A stretch of 64,000 nt of DNA from CAWBRT01 sp963696525 (GTDB lineage Bacteria > Acidobacteriota > Terriglobia > Terriglobales > Acidobacteriaceae). The notes below the pieces were generated by a model that did not search any database, was not told where the DNA came from, and saw only the letters and a program-made list of their open reading frames with translations. Of this stretch, positions 8,863-17,479 are shown in pieces. A program made the position numbers and the translations under genes. The first letter of the stretch is position 1, and each line of letters opens with the position of its first letter. The stretch is from positions 124,001 through 188,000 of the forward strand of contig CAVOKO010000008.1 in assembly GCA_963696525.1 (NCBI GenBank), given 5' to 3'.

Positions 8863-10767
8863 ATGGCTCAAGCTGAAGCCGTACTAACCGCTCTACCACG
8901 CAAGCTGGGACGCTTGATTGGCCAGATCCCAGAGTGGTTTTTCAGCCGGACCATCCAGGTTATGCTCGATGGATTCACCGCTCTGCTGGCGGTGTATGCA
9001 GCGTACATGTTGAGGTTTGATTGCGATCTTGGGCTCGCCGCCAGATCCCACATGCTAATCTGGGTTCTATTGCTGCCAATACTGCGGCCGATGGTAGTGT
9101 TCGCTTGTAACGGATACGATTCAACCTGGCGATACTTTCAACTGCGCGACGCGGTGCGGCTGGCATTGCTCGCTATTCCGGTCAGTGTTGCCGTCGCGGT
9201 AACAAGATGGCTGGCACCGCAGACGCTCGGCATGCCGTATAGCATTGTCATCCTGGAATTTGGCGTGTTCGTCGTATGCGCCTCGGGATTGCGCGTGACA
9301 AGGCGGCTTACCTACCAGGCGACCCGTTCGGCGGCACGGACGGTAAACACTCTGCTAATCGGCGATGATTCCTCCCTCGCCAGCGCCATCCGGCACGTTG
9401 AGCTGTTTGGCGATGTGAAGCTTGTAGGCCTCGTAACGGAAGACGAGACGCTCCGCGGACTGCAAATCGGCGGCGTTCCCGTGGTCGGCGCTGCTCACTC
9501 TCTGCCCCGTTTATTGGCGAGTCTCGGGGTCGAGCTGGTTATCGTTTCGGGTGCGGAGTCGGCTTCGATTGGAGAGATTGTGGCGAATGCAACGGATTTT
9601 GGCGCACACGTTCGCATCCTCCCCACGGCACGTGATCTGGTCGACGGCAGTGTTCGCGTGAGCCGGACGGTTGCGATTGATCAAATTTCACCTAAGGGAT
9701 ATGCCAACGAAGGAGGAGCACACCCATCGGTAGTCAATTGCCTGCGCGGGCGAACGGTACTGATTACTGGCGCAGGTGGCTCCATCGGTTCTGAAATCGC
9801 CCGCCAGGTGGCAAAGTTGCCGATTTCGAAGCTCATTGCCCTGGATCAAGATGAAAATTCGATCTTCGAGCTGACTGGACAGCTTCGCGAGCTAGGTAGT
9901 GAATTCGTGCCGTTTGTCGGTGATATCCGGGACAAAGCCGCGTTGCGGCTGGCCTTCTCGAAACACCGCCCCGAGGTGGTCCTTCATGCGGCGGCCTACA
10001 AACATGTGCCGGTGATGGAAAGCAATTGCTGCGAAGCGGTATTGAACAATGTTTTTGGAACACTTCAGTTGGTAGACGCTGCCATCGAGTTTGGCTGCGA
10101 GCGCTTTGTCATGATCTCCACCGATAAGGCCGTGCGCCCTTCCAGCGTGATGGGAGCGACGAAGCGGGTGGCGGAGCTTCTGGTACAGCAGTACGCTGCA
10201 GAAAACTCGCACCACAGCACAAGTTTTTCCTGTGTCCGGTTCGGTAACGTGCTCGGTAGTAGAGGCAGCGTAGTGCCAATATTCCTGCGGCAGATCGCGG
10301 CCGGAGGCCCGGTTACAATCACGCATGAAGAAATGACCCGTTACTTTATGACGATTCCGCAGGCGGTGCAGTTGGTGTTGCAGGCAGCAAGCCTTGCCTC
10401 CAGCGGAGACGTTTACATGCTGGACATGGGGGACCCGGTCAAGATCGTCGATTTCGCCAAAGAGCTGATCCAACTATCAGGTTTGCGTCCCGACAAGGAC
10501 ATAGAAATCAAAGTTGTGGGGATGAGGCCAGGAGAAAAACTACACGAACAGCTCTGGCTCGAGGATGCGGAGGTCGCAACAACTGAGTTTCCTTATGTCT
10601 TTCGTGTCAAGGCGAAGCCCGGGGTCCCAAACCTTCAGCAGAAACTCGAGCGGCTTGAGAACTTGGCAACAGCACGCAGCAGTAACAAAGCCATCCAGGA
10701 GTTGTTACTTGACTTGCCGATTGACTATCGCACAGAGCAGGCGTTATCTGCCTCTGCCTCGGACTGA
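8863..10767 (+). CDS. membrane-bound nucleotide-sugar 4,6-dehydratase (WbpM/PglF/CapD type)
   Basis: A protein of about 634 residues. Four membrane helices occupy the first 150 residues, then a CoA-binding-like Rossmann domain, then the catalytic SDR domain from about residue 300 with GAGGSIGSEIA. The active-site segment is STDKAVRPSSVMGATKR, where Met replaces the Tyr of the usual Y-x-x-x-K, as in WbpM and PglF. The family converts UDP-GlcNAc to UDP-4-keto-6-deoxy-GlcNAc at the inner membrane. Together with the DegT aminotransferase (24215) and PglD-like acetyltransferase (22302) it would make a bacillosamine-like sugar. ATG 8863 has a GAGG site nine bases upstream; an in-frame GTG at 8770 would add 31 residues. 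Confidence 0.85.
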   Translation: MAQAEAVLTALPRKLGRLIGQIPEWFFSRTIQVMLDGFTALLAVYAAYMLRFDCDLGLAARSHMLIWVLLLPILRPMVVFACNGYDSTWRYFQLRDAVRLALLAIPVSVAVAVTRWLAPQTLGMPYSIVILEFGVFVVCASGLRVTRRLTYQATRSAARTVNTLLIGDDSSLASAIRHVELFGDVKLVGLVTEDETLRGLQIGGVPVVGAAHSLPRLLASLGVELVIVSGAESASIGEIVANATDFGAHVRILPTARDLVDGSVRVSRTVAIDQISPKGYANEGGAHPSVVNCLRGRTVLITGAGGSIGSEIARQVAKLPISKLIALDQDENSIFELTGQLRELGSEFVPFVGDIRDKAALRLAFSKHRPEVVLHAAAYKHVPVMESNCCEAVLNNVFGTLQLVDAAIEFGCERFVMISTDKAVRPSSVMGATKRVAELLVQQYAAENSHHSTSFSCVRFGNVLGSRGSVVPIFLRQIAAGGPVTITHEEMTRYFMTIPQAVQLVLQAASLASSGDVYMLDMGDPVKIVDFAKELIQLSGLRPDKDIEIKVVGMRPGEKLHEQLWLEDAEVATTEFPYVFRVKAKPGVPNLQQKLERLENLATARSSNKAIQELLLDLPIDYRTEQALSASASD

Positions 10768-10939
10768 TCGGACCGGCAATTGGTATTCCTGATCGCCAGT
10801 TTTCGAGTGCATCGAACCCTCAATCTCAGAACTTGCGGAACCAGTAGGCGTTCAGACCTTTGCCGGCTGCTGAAAAACGCGCCAAAGCAACAAGCGGGGC
10901 TCTCGGGATGCTACGCTCCATTACCTCAGGATAGGGTCG

Positions 10940-11155
10940 ATGAGTAGTTTCGGTCAAAGCCTTTTTGCCAGGAAACTATTCGCACGGCGATGCCCGATGT
11001 GCGGTGGTATTGAAGTGCATCGTTCCGAACGTCGCAGGGGCGAGTGGATCAAGATGACTCTGGCGCTACGGCCGTACCGTTGCTGGGATTGTAATTTTCG
11101 TTTCTTTGGATTGGCTTTTCGCCGGGTGCCCGTCCCCCCCACCCCCGGCACTTAA
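10940..11155 (+). CDS. small zinc-ribbon protein, copy 1
   Basis: A 71-residue protein with two Cys pairs, CPMC near residue 19 and CWDC near residue 48, which form a likely zinc ribbon. Between them lie EVHRSERR and LRPYRC. The tail is basic then Pro-rich. A close homologue is at 25895-26140 within the inverted repeat. Most changes keep protein similarity, suggesting selection on the product. Related small zinc ribbons occur next to EPS genes in acidobacteria as far as I recall, but no function is established. It might bind nucleic acid. There is no strong ribosome-binding site before the ATG, only a weak AGGATAGGG-like purine stretch. Confidence 0.55.
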   Translation: MSSFGQSLFARKLFARRCPMCGGIEVHRSERRRGEWIKMTLALRPYRCWDCNFRFFGLAFRRVPVPPTPGT

Positions 11156-11189
11156 GGCAAATGGGCCAGCTGTTCCCCCTCTAACGCAC

Positions 11190-11385
11190 CATCGATCTCG
11201 AAATACTGTCGCTCTTCAGATATACATCAAGGTACAGATAAAGATGATGTGAAATATCACGTAACCGGTGATGCGGAGGATTCTCTTTGCCGCACCGCTA
11301 CGGAGACCATGGGTGCGTCTTTTTCTGCGACATAGAGTCACCGCGGATTAGGGAGGCTTGTCACCTCGAAGTGAGGATCTGTCAT
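11190..11385 (-). pseudogene. decayed copy of the small membrane protein at 25687
   Basis: On the minus strand of repeat copy 1 the start ATGACAGATCCT and the hydrophobic segment match the intact gene at 25687-25890. However, a net two-base insertion after about codon 9 shifts the frame, and a Trp codon in the C-terminal part has become TGA. The natural stop is also changed. The zinc-ribbon gene next to it is intact in both copies, so only this gene has decayed here. Confidence 0.5.
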
Positions 11386-11447
11386 TGGCACCAGTGTCGA
11401 GAACAACGGCCTCCGTGCTGCGCTGCTCGCACTAATAACTCTACGCA

Positions 11448-11471
11448 AAGCCGCCTTTCGGCTTGCTTTTT
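11448..11471 (+). terminator. hairpin plus T-run just before the Wza-like start
   Basis: AAGCCG and CGGCTT pair perfectly around a five-base loop (11448-11464), followed two bases later by five Ts (11467-11471). It lies only 13 bases before the Wza-like ATG, a position that suits an attenuator rather than the end of a gene. It would be a natural target for the NusG-like antiterminator. The stem is short, so strength is uncertain. Confidence 0.45.
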
Positions 11472-11484
11472 CAACGAGGAATTC

Positions 11485-12501
11485 ATGGATTTGCGATCGG
11501 ACCCCAGACGCCCGTTTTTCCTGCTCATCAGTCTTGTCATTAGCTTCTTGCCACTACAGCTAGCCGCCCAAGTATCCACAGCTAACACCGCTTCGGCAGA
11601 CTCGTCTGCGAACTATTCTTTGGAGTCAGACAGAGTGCATGTTCCGAGCGATTGGAGCGCGACTCCGTTGACCGGTGCCGAGCAAGAGCATTACGTGATT
11701 TCGGCTGGGGATATGCTCGACATCACGGTTTTTGGTGCTCCCGAACTTGCTCAGAAGACGCGCGTGAGTGCAACCGGTGACATCTATATGCCGCTGGTGG
11801 ACACCGTTCATCTTGCCGGCCTTAATCTGGACGAAGCGCAGAAGGGAATAGAGACTAAGCTTGCGTCAGGAAAGTTTCTGAACAATCCACACGTGAACAT
11901 CACGGTCACTGAGTATGCCAGCGGGGTTGTGATTATGGGCGAAGTTGCCAAGCCGGGAATTTACCAGGTTGCAGGCTCCAGGCGACTGTTTGCTCTCCTG
12001 TCGGCTGCGGGTGGAACTACGCAGGCCGCCGGCAAGTCTGTCACCATAACACACCGTGACGACCCTAAGCAGGAGACGGTACAGTTGTCCGGCGACCCTC
12101 AAGTAAACACGAATGCGAATATTTTTGTCCGTCAGGGCGATACAGTGACGGTCTCGAGGGCAGGCGTGGTCTATGTTGTGGGCAACGTGGTGCAGCCGAG
12201 CGGCTTCATGATGGAAGGAAAAAGTGAGTTTACGGCACTGAGGGCGCTTGCCATGGCTCACGGGCCGGCCAAGTCCGCCGCACTCAATGGGGCCAGGATT
12301 TTGCGTCGGACGCCTAATGGTGTGCAAGAAATTCCTGCCCCATTGAAAAAGATTATGGCTGCCAAGGCGCCGGACATACCACTGCAGGCGGAAGATATTC
12401 TGTACATTCCCAATAGTGCCAGCAAGTCCGTCGCATACAAAGGAATCGATTACGCTTTATCTTTGGCGACAGGAGTGGCGATCATCTCCGCCGCCCGGTA
12501 A
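11485..12501 (+). CDS. Wza-like polysaccharide export protein (SLBB domains)
   Basis: A protein of 338 residues from ATG 11485, which has AGGA seven bases upstream; the frame is open further 5' but without family resemblance. Residues 10-30 form a signal peptide ending LAAQ, with no lipobox Cys, so it is a type I export signal. The Poly_export domain starts at HYVISAGDMLDITVFG, and two SLBB domains follow, with VIMGEVAKPGIYQV and VYVVGNVVQPSGFM. The family forms the outer-membrane or periplasmic channel through which polysaccharide leaves the cell. The Wzc-like kinase gene follows 106 bases downstream. Lack of a lipid anchor distinguishes it from E. coli Wza. Confidence 0.88.
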   Translation: MDLRSDPRRPFFLLISLVISFLPLQLAAQVSTANTASADSSANYSLESDRVHVPSDWSATPLTGAEQEHYVISAGDMLDITVFGAPELAQKTRVSATGDIYMPLVDTVHLAGLNLDEAQKGIETKLASGKFLNNPHVNITVTEYASGVVIMGEVAKPGIYQVAGSRRLFALLSAAGGTTQAAGKSVTITHRDDPKQETVQLSGDPQVNTNANIFVRQGDTVTVSRAGVVYVVGNVVQPSGFMMEGKSEFTALRALAMAHGPAKSAALNGARILRRTPNGVQEIPAPLKKIMAAKAPDIPLQAEDILYIPNSASKSVAYKGIDYALSLATGVAIISAAR

Positions 12502-12607
12502 CTAGCCGTACCGCATCGACAATATGATTCTTACAAACAAGCTTAGACTTGATTCCATGTAGTTAGGTCTGTGTTACGGATCTGAACGGACCGGAGGAAC
12601 AAAGCTT

Positions 12608-14923
12608 TTGAATAGCCACGAAAAAATCCTCACCGAGCCTCCGCAGCTTGCGCCGCAGGATGTGCGCAGGCTGATTGAATCGAAAGGACAATTCCCTCTT
12701 GTCCCTCGCGAAACGACGCTTGGCGACTACTGGCGTATTTTGCTCAAGCGCAAATGGACAGTAGCTGCATGTGTGGTCGCTCTAGTCATAGTCGCTGTCA
12801 TTGTTTCCTTATACATGACTCCTGTCTATGAGGCGTCCGTTCGGATCTCGGTTGGCGCAGCTCAAAGCCTGTTGAGCTTCAAAGACAGCCCCATGCAGCC
12901 GCTCAGCACGGATCCGCTTCAAATCGAAACCCAATCAAAGATCCTTCAGTCGGCCTCCTTGGCCAGCCAAGTGATTCAGAAATTGCAGCTTGATCGTAAT
13001 AAGGATTTCGGGGGTGCTCCTACGATACGACCGGGCGATACCCGGCGGAATGCTATCTACCAAGAGGCGCTGCTTGGCAAGTTCCGAAAAAATCTGCATG
13101 TTCAGCAGGTGCCGAGCACCACTCTTATAGAAATAAGGTTCTCGAACAAAAACGCTGAACTTTCTGCCCAGATTGCAAACACAGTTGCCTCGGCTTTCAT
13201 AGAGCGGACCATCAAGACAAGTTTCGATAGCACGATGCAGGCATCAGAATGGCTGTCGAAGCAGCATGCCAGTCTGCAGGCAAAAGTGGAAGATTCGCAG
13301 GGCAGACTGGTTGAATACCAACGAACGCATGGAATTATCGGAGTTGATGACAAGCAAAATCTGACGTTCGAGAAACTTAACGAACTCAACAAGGAATTGA
13401 CTCTCGCTCAGGCCGACCGCATCGTCAAGTACTCGCTTTACCAGCTAGCTAGGGACAGCGGGGAGAATGCCAACGCCGTGCTACAGGATGCAGTGCTTAC
13501 GAACCTGCGCCAGCAACAGGTCGAATTGCAGGCGCAGCGGGCGCAATTGTCAACTCAGTTCGGCCCTTCGTACCCAAAGGTCCAGGAGATCGACAACCGC
13601 CTCGGCCAAGTGGAAAAGTCATTTAAGGAACAGCTCGGGCTCGCTCTCCGCAAACTCTTGAGTGACTACGACAGCTCGGTGAAGCGAGAGGAGATGCTTA
13701 AATCCGCCTTGGAAGTACAAAAGGCTGAAGCCGAGAAGCTTAACGAGAACGCGGTTCAATACAAGGTGTTGAAGCAAGAAGCCGATTCGACGCGGCAACT
13801 ATATGATGGTCTGTTGCAGAAGCTGAACGAGGCTAGCCTGCTCGCTGGTCTGAATTCCAGCAACATCGTTATTGTCGATCCGGCCAGGATTCCTGTTCGC
13901 CCGGCCATGCCGAACGTGCCGCTCAACCTGGGATTTGCTTTGCTGCTGGGGCTGCTAGGTGGCGTGGCCGGGGCATTTGCCTTGGAAGCACTCGATACCA
14001 CCGTGCGCACGCCTGAGCAGGCCGAACAGACCACAGGGCTGCCTACAATCGGGCTAATCCCGGCACTCAGCAGTTTCGATAGAGCAACGCAGGGCAAACT
14101 TAAATCACGACTGTTTAGACCGGGGCCGCTGGCTAACCCTACACCCGTGAGCAGGGTTTCATTCCTGCAGCCGAAGTCGGAGATCGCTGAGGCATACAGG
14201 GTCCTGCGGACCGCGATCCTGTTGTCTAGCGCTGGGCACCAGCCTTGTACCATTCTGGTGACCAGTGCGCAGCCTCAGGACGGCAAGTCTGTGACCAGCA
14301 TTAACACCGCGATCGTATTGGCACAGCAGGGCAAGCGCGTGTTGCTGGTCGATGCGGACATGCGGCGGCCAAGCGTGCATAAAGGTCTTGGCATGCCGAA
14401 GAATGTCATAGGTTTGAGCAATCTCCTGACTGGAGGCGCGAGCGCAGAGGATACGATCGTGAGCACATTCCAGACTAATCTATACGTTCTGCCAGCGGGA
14501 CCCTTAGCCCCCCAGCCGTCCGAGCTGTTGGGCTCCAAGTTGATGCGAGAGCTATTGGATAAATGGCGCCAGGAGTACGATCATGTCATCATCGACTCTC
14601 CGCCGGTCATCACAGTAACTGATGCCGTACTGCTATCGGTAATGGTAGATGCGGTAATTCTGGTAACCCGTTCTGGGCAGACAACCCTTACGGCGCTTCG
14701 CCGTTCTTGCGAACTGCTCGCTTATGTCAAAGCTAAAGTTATGGGGGTTGTCGTTAATGCCGTCGACCTAAGTTCGCCTGATTATTACTACTATTACTAT
14801 TCCGGTTCTCGCTACGGTGGGTACTACGGCGACAAGCGCGACCCTATACTGAAACCTGGGTCACCGGATGCAGAAGGAGCTGACGTCGCACCTGTTGCTG
14901 GAAGCACTGATGAGAGTGTTTAG
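12608..14923 (+). CDS. Wzc-like chain-length determinant and tyrosine autokinase
   Basis: A 771-residue fusion. The N-terminal Wzz domain has a first membrane helix at about 55-75, a large periplasmic coiled-coil region (about 220-400) and a second helix near 445. The C-terminal cytoplasmic BY-kinase has Walker A AQPQDGKS (about residue 555), Walker A' VLLVDADMRRP and Walker B HVIIDSPP. The tail holds a Tyr cluster (DYYYYYYSGSRYGGYYGD) that is autophosphorylated. Cycling of phosphorylation controls polymer length and export; the matching phosphatase is encoded at 53935. TTG 12608 is the start, preceded by GGAGG. Partner of the Wza-like protein upstream. Confidence 0.9.
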   Translation: MNSHEKILTEPPQLAPQDVRRLIESKGQFPLVPRETTLGDYWRILLKRKWTVAACVVALVIVAVIVSLYMTPVYEASVRISVGAAQSLLSFKDSPMQPLSTDPLQIETQSKILQSASLASQVIQKLQLDRNKDFGGAPTIRPGDTRRNAIYQEALLGKFRKNLHVQQVPSTTLIEIRFSNKNAELSAQIANTVASAFIERTIKTSFDSTMQASEWLSKQHASLQAKVEDSQGRLVEYQRTHGIIGVDDKQNLTFEKLNELNKELTLAQADRIVKYSLYQLARDSGENANAVLQDAVLTNLRQQQVELQAQRAQLSTQFGPSYPKVQEIDNRLGQVEKSFKEQLGLALRKLLSDYDSSVKREEMLKSALEVQKAEAEKLNENAVQYKVLKQEADSTRQLYDGLLQKLNEASLLAGLNSSNIVIVDPARIPVRPAMPNVPLNLGFALLLGLLGGVAGAFALEALDTTVRTPEQAEQTTGLPTIGLIPALSSFDRATQGKLKSRLFRPGPLANPTPVSRVSFLQPKSEIAEAYRVLRTAILLSSAGHQPCTILVTSAQPQDGKSVTSINTAIVLAQQGKRVLLVDADMRRPSVHKGLGMPKNVIGLSNLLTGGASAEDTIVSTFQTNLYVLPAGPLAPQPSELLGSKLMRELLDKWRQEYDHVIIDSPPVITVTDAVLLSVMVDAVILVTRSGQTTLTALRRSCELLAYVKAKVMGVVVNAVDLSSPDYYYYYYSGSRYGGYYGDKRDPILKPGSPDAEGADVAPVAGSTDESV

Positions 14924-15263
14924 CTATTGAGCTATTGGGCTTCCCAAACACAGAGGAGGCAGCCCCGAATGGCACGGTTATCGGATCTGTGTTTCATATC
15001 TGCTTTTGAAGGGGGATGATAGGTATCCCCAGCAGTTCGCGTCTGATGTCTGAGAGGTTTACACGGCGAGTTGCTTCCGGCTTTTTTAACCTTGAATCCT
15101 GCTACAACCAGTTCAAGTCGCTTGGTCTACAATTTCGATTCCTGGGACAATTTCAACGGCGCACCGAACGGTTTGCGCGTTTCTACGGCCAACTCCATTT
15201 ACCGGCAAATGGGTCAGCGCGGCACAGAACAACATTCGCGCAGGCAATGCGAGGTCTTAAACC
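14924..15263. other. 340-base stretch with no recognised gene
   Basis: Between the Wzc-like and acyltransferase genes. Two overlapping short frames (15016-15267 and 15071-15346) exist, but neither resembles a known family and the second runs into the acyltransferase gene. A GAGG site just before 15264 serves the acyltransferase. This may be the remnant of a lost gene. Confidence 0.4.
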
Positions 15264-16478
15264 GTGAATTCGATCGCTGCACCCAAACCAGACACAAGCA
15301 CTCAAAAATACAGTTCTGCTTTCTCGACTCCATCAGGCCGTCTTGAATCGGTTGACTTCCTTCGTGGATGCGCCGCAATGGGCGTAGTGCTTCTGCACGT
15401 TGCGCTGTCTGGCGTTCTACCCAACCCTCCTTGGTGGTCCCGCGTTATCAATAACATTCTCATGGAGGGATGGTGGGGCGTTCCGCTGTTCTTCGTGATT
15501 TCTGGATTTTGCATCCACCTCAGATGGGCGAAGCAATCGGCTAGAAGCAGCACCGACCAGGTGCACTTTCTGGAGTTCTGGAAACGCCGGCTCCACAGGT
15601 TATATCCGCCTTACGTTATTGTTCTATGCCTGAGTATGTTAATGGTTTATGGAACATATCGGATTGGATTACAAGTTCCATTAGTGGCCAGGTATCCCCC
15701 ACCGCAGTCGCATTGGATGCTTTATGACTTTTTCCTGCATTTGACGATGCTGCATGGGTTGTCTCCGCGATTCGACACTGCTGGCGGCAACAATGTCTTA
15801 TGGTCGCTTGCTCGCGAGGAATACTTCTACATGATGTATTTCGTAGTACTGTTCTGGCGCCGCCGCTGGGGCGTGTGGACAAGTATTGCGATTGTACTGG
15901 CGCTCGGTGTAGCCACTAACGCGGTTTTCGCCCGCGATGTGGTGTGGGCGGAATTTGTGGCAAGATCAGCAATCGTCCTGTGGTTCCAGTGGTGTCTCGG
16001 CATGGTTGCAGTCGAATCATACTATGGAATAATAAAACTTCCTCGGTGGTGCTCTTCAGGATATGCGGTGATCCTTTGGTCAGCTTCTGCGATCTTGTTG
16101 AAACACTTTTTTCTGGTAGCGGCGCCTTTCGTCGGCGGTATGGCCTTTTTTACATTGCTGAATTTCTGTGTCAGGCTGGAACAGACGGGGCATTGGCCTC
16201 GAATAACGATCGTGGCCTGGCTGACCCGCGTGGGCGTTTTCTCTTACTCACTATACCTTGTGCACAACCCTATACGAGCAGTAATGAAGCAAGTGTTTCG
16301 TCCCTACTCATATACAACGAACCCAGTGCTTTTCTGGATTGTGGGAGCCCTTTATGCTCTAGGGGGTTATTGGGGCGCAAGGTTATTCTTCTGGACGGTG
16401 GAGCGACGATTTCTAAACTCCAGCCGGCGCGAAGCAGGCATTCGTGAAAAGATAAGATCCATGCCCAGCTTGACCTAG
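15264..16478 (+). CDS. acyltransferase 3 family membrane protein (OafA/ExoZ type)
   Basis: A 404-residue integral membrane protein with about ten predicted helices. The family signature is at the N-terminus: SVDFLRGCAAMGVVLLHV, with the essential His after the first helix, followed by GVPLFFVISGFCIHL. SLAREEYFYMMYFV and VFSYSLYLVHNP further along are typical. Members add acetyl, succinyl or similar groups to sugars of EPS or O-antigen on the membrane. It starts at GTG 15264 with GAGG eight bases before. It is the last plus-strand gene before a minus-strand pair, with which it converges. Confidence 0.85.
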   Translation: MNSIAAPKPDTSTQKYSSAFSTPSGRLESVDFLRGCAAMGVVLLHVALSGVLPNPPWWSRVINNILMEGWWGVPLFFVISGFCIHLRWAKQSARSSTDQVHFLEFWKRRLHRLYPPYVIVLCLSMLMVYGTYRIGLQVPLVARYPPPQSHWMLYDFFLHLTMLHGLSPRFDTAGGNNVLWSLAREEYFYMMYFVVLFWRRRWGVWTSIAIVLALGVATNAVFARDVVWAEFVARSAIVLWFQWCLGMVAVESYYGIIKLPRWCSSGYAVILWSASAILLKHFFLVAAPFVGGMAFFTLLNFCVRLEQTGHWPRITIVAWLTRVGVFSYSLYLVHNPIRAVMKQVFRPYSYTTNPVLFWIVGALYALGGYWGARLFFWTVERRFLNSSRREAGIREKIRSMPSLT

Positions 16479-16639
16479 ACATCGTTCTGCTAGAGGCATA
16501 ACAGTTGTTGGGGTACGTTATCTTTTTACTGAACCGCCCGGATCGAGTCGTCATGGCAATGCCCGTCGACTTTTCAGAGTCTCTCAGCTCAATGTGCAAA
16601 ATGACACTTTGAAAAGTTGAGAACCAAGTCAACCATTTT

Positions 16640-17479
16640 TTAGCCGAGAGGGTTACGGCGATATCCGAGCGCGCACCAGTAAGGACTATCGCCAAAAGTA
16701 ATGCGTTCCAGTCCTGCATTCTGCATCATGTCTCTAATCTGTTCACGGGTGAACCGCTTTTCCAAGCGAGTGCCAAATCGATCCAGAGCGTCGTTGCGCA
16801 TTATGTAAAAACTCCGATTAGAATAGGCGGCTAACGGAAAGTGTTGAATATGGAATCCCATCCTTTCTAAGAGGTAGGAAAGACGCGCCAATGGCCAATA
16901 TACAAAAGCGGCGATGAGTTCGCACATCAACGACTTAAGGGAAAAAGGAAGCTTGCTGATGAGCTTCCGGAAGATATCGGATCCTCTCCACATGGCTCGG
17001 AACCACCATGGCCGATTATCGAAAGCATAATACAGGTAAAGGAGAAACGGAGCCCCCGGTTTAAGTTTCTGGACGCATTGCGCAAGGCCTTGCTGTGGAT
17101 CGGGGACAGCATGGAGTACGCCCAAGGAGTAGCCAAAATCCGCTGAAGAATCGGGCAAGGGAATGGACGCTACGGAAGCACAATGGAAATCGCAGTTCTT
17201 GTATTGCTTGAGGTGCTGTTGTGCAACGTTCAGCGCCGCCATGCTAGGATCGATGCAATGCAGCCGTTTCACGCGCGGCGCGACAAAATAGGCCCATCTT
17301 CCTGAACCACAACCAAGATCGAATCCCTCAGCTTGAGATTGCAAGTCCTGCCACGGAAAAATGGCGAAATAAGACTGAAACACCAACTCTAGCTCAGCAG
17401 TATTGGCATCGCGTTGGTCGAACTTGCTCCATTCCTTGCCAAAACCATCGACGACTTTTCGGTCCACATTAGGCATCAA
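16640..17479 (-). CDS. class I SAM-dependent methyltransferase
   Basis: A 279-residue protein. SAM-binding motif I is EGFDLGCGSGRWAYFVA (about residues 52-68). HCIDPS follows as motif II, and DFGYSLGVLHAVPDPQQG carries the later Methyltransf_11 motifs. A hydrophobic stretch near residues 150-190 suggests membrane contact. It overlaps the upstream glycosyltransferase stop by four bases (ATGA), so both are translated from one minus-strand mRNA. The likely role is to methylate a sugar of the exported polymer or its lipid-linked intermediate; the acceptor cannot be named. Confidence 0.8.
   Translation of the reverse strand: MMPNVDRKVVDGFGKEWSKFDQRDANTAELELVFQSYFAIFPWQDLQSQAEGFDLGCGSGRWAYFVAPRVKRLHCIDPSMAALNVAQQHLKQYKNCDFHCASVASIPLPDSSADFGYSLGVLHAVPDPQQGLAQCVQKLKPGAPFLLYLYYAFDNRPWWFRAMWRGSDIFRKLISKLPFSLKSLMCELIAAFVYWPLARLSYLLERMGFHIQHFPLAAYSNRSFYIMRNDALDRFGTRLEKRFTREQIRDMMQNAGLERITFGDSPYWCALGYRRNPLG

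Larger units (their letters stand above)
10912..11389 (+). repeat. inverted repeat copy 1 (pairs with 25692-26170)
   Basis: About 478 bases that recur in reverse complement at 25692-26170. The outer edge is marked by TACGCTCCATTACC and the inner edge by GATCTGTCATTGGC in both copies. Similarity covers the zinc-ribbon gene and the non-coding or pseudogene part after it, with long exact stretches such as AGATGATGTGAAATATCACG. The repeat brackets the Wza-to-aminotransferase section of the EPS locus. No transposase or integrase is inside it. Confidence 0.8.

Noticed and set aside
15016..15346. Short frames before the acyltransferase gene
   Set aside because: No recognisable family, they overlap each other and the acyltransferase start. 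Kept only as a possible gene remnant.
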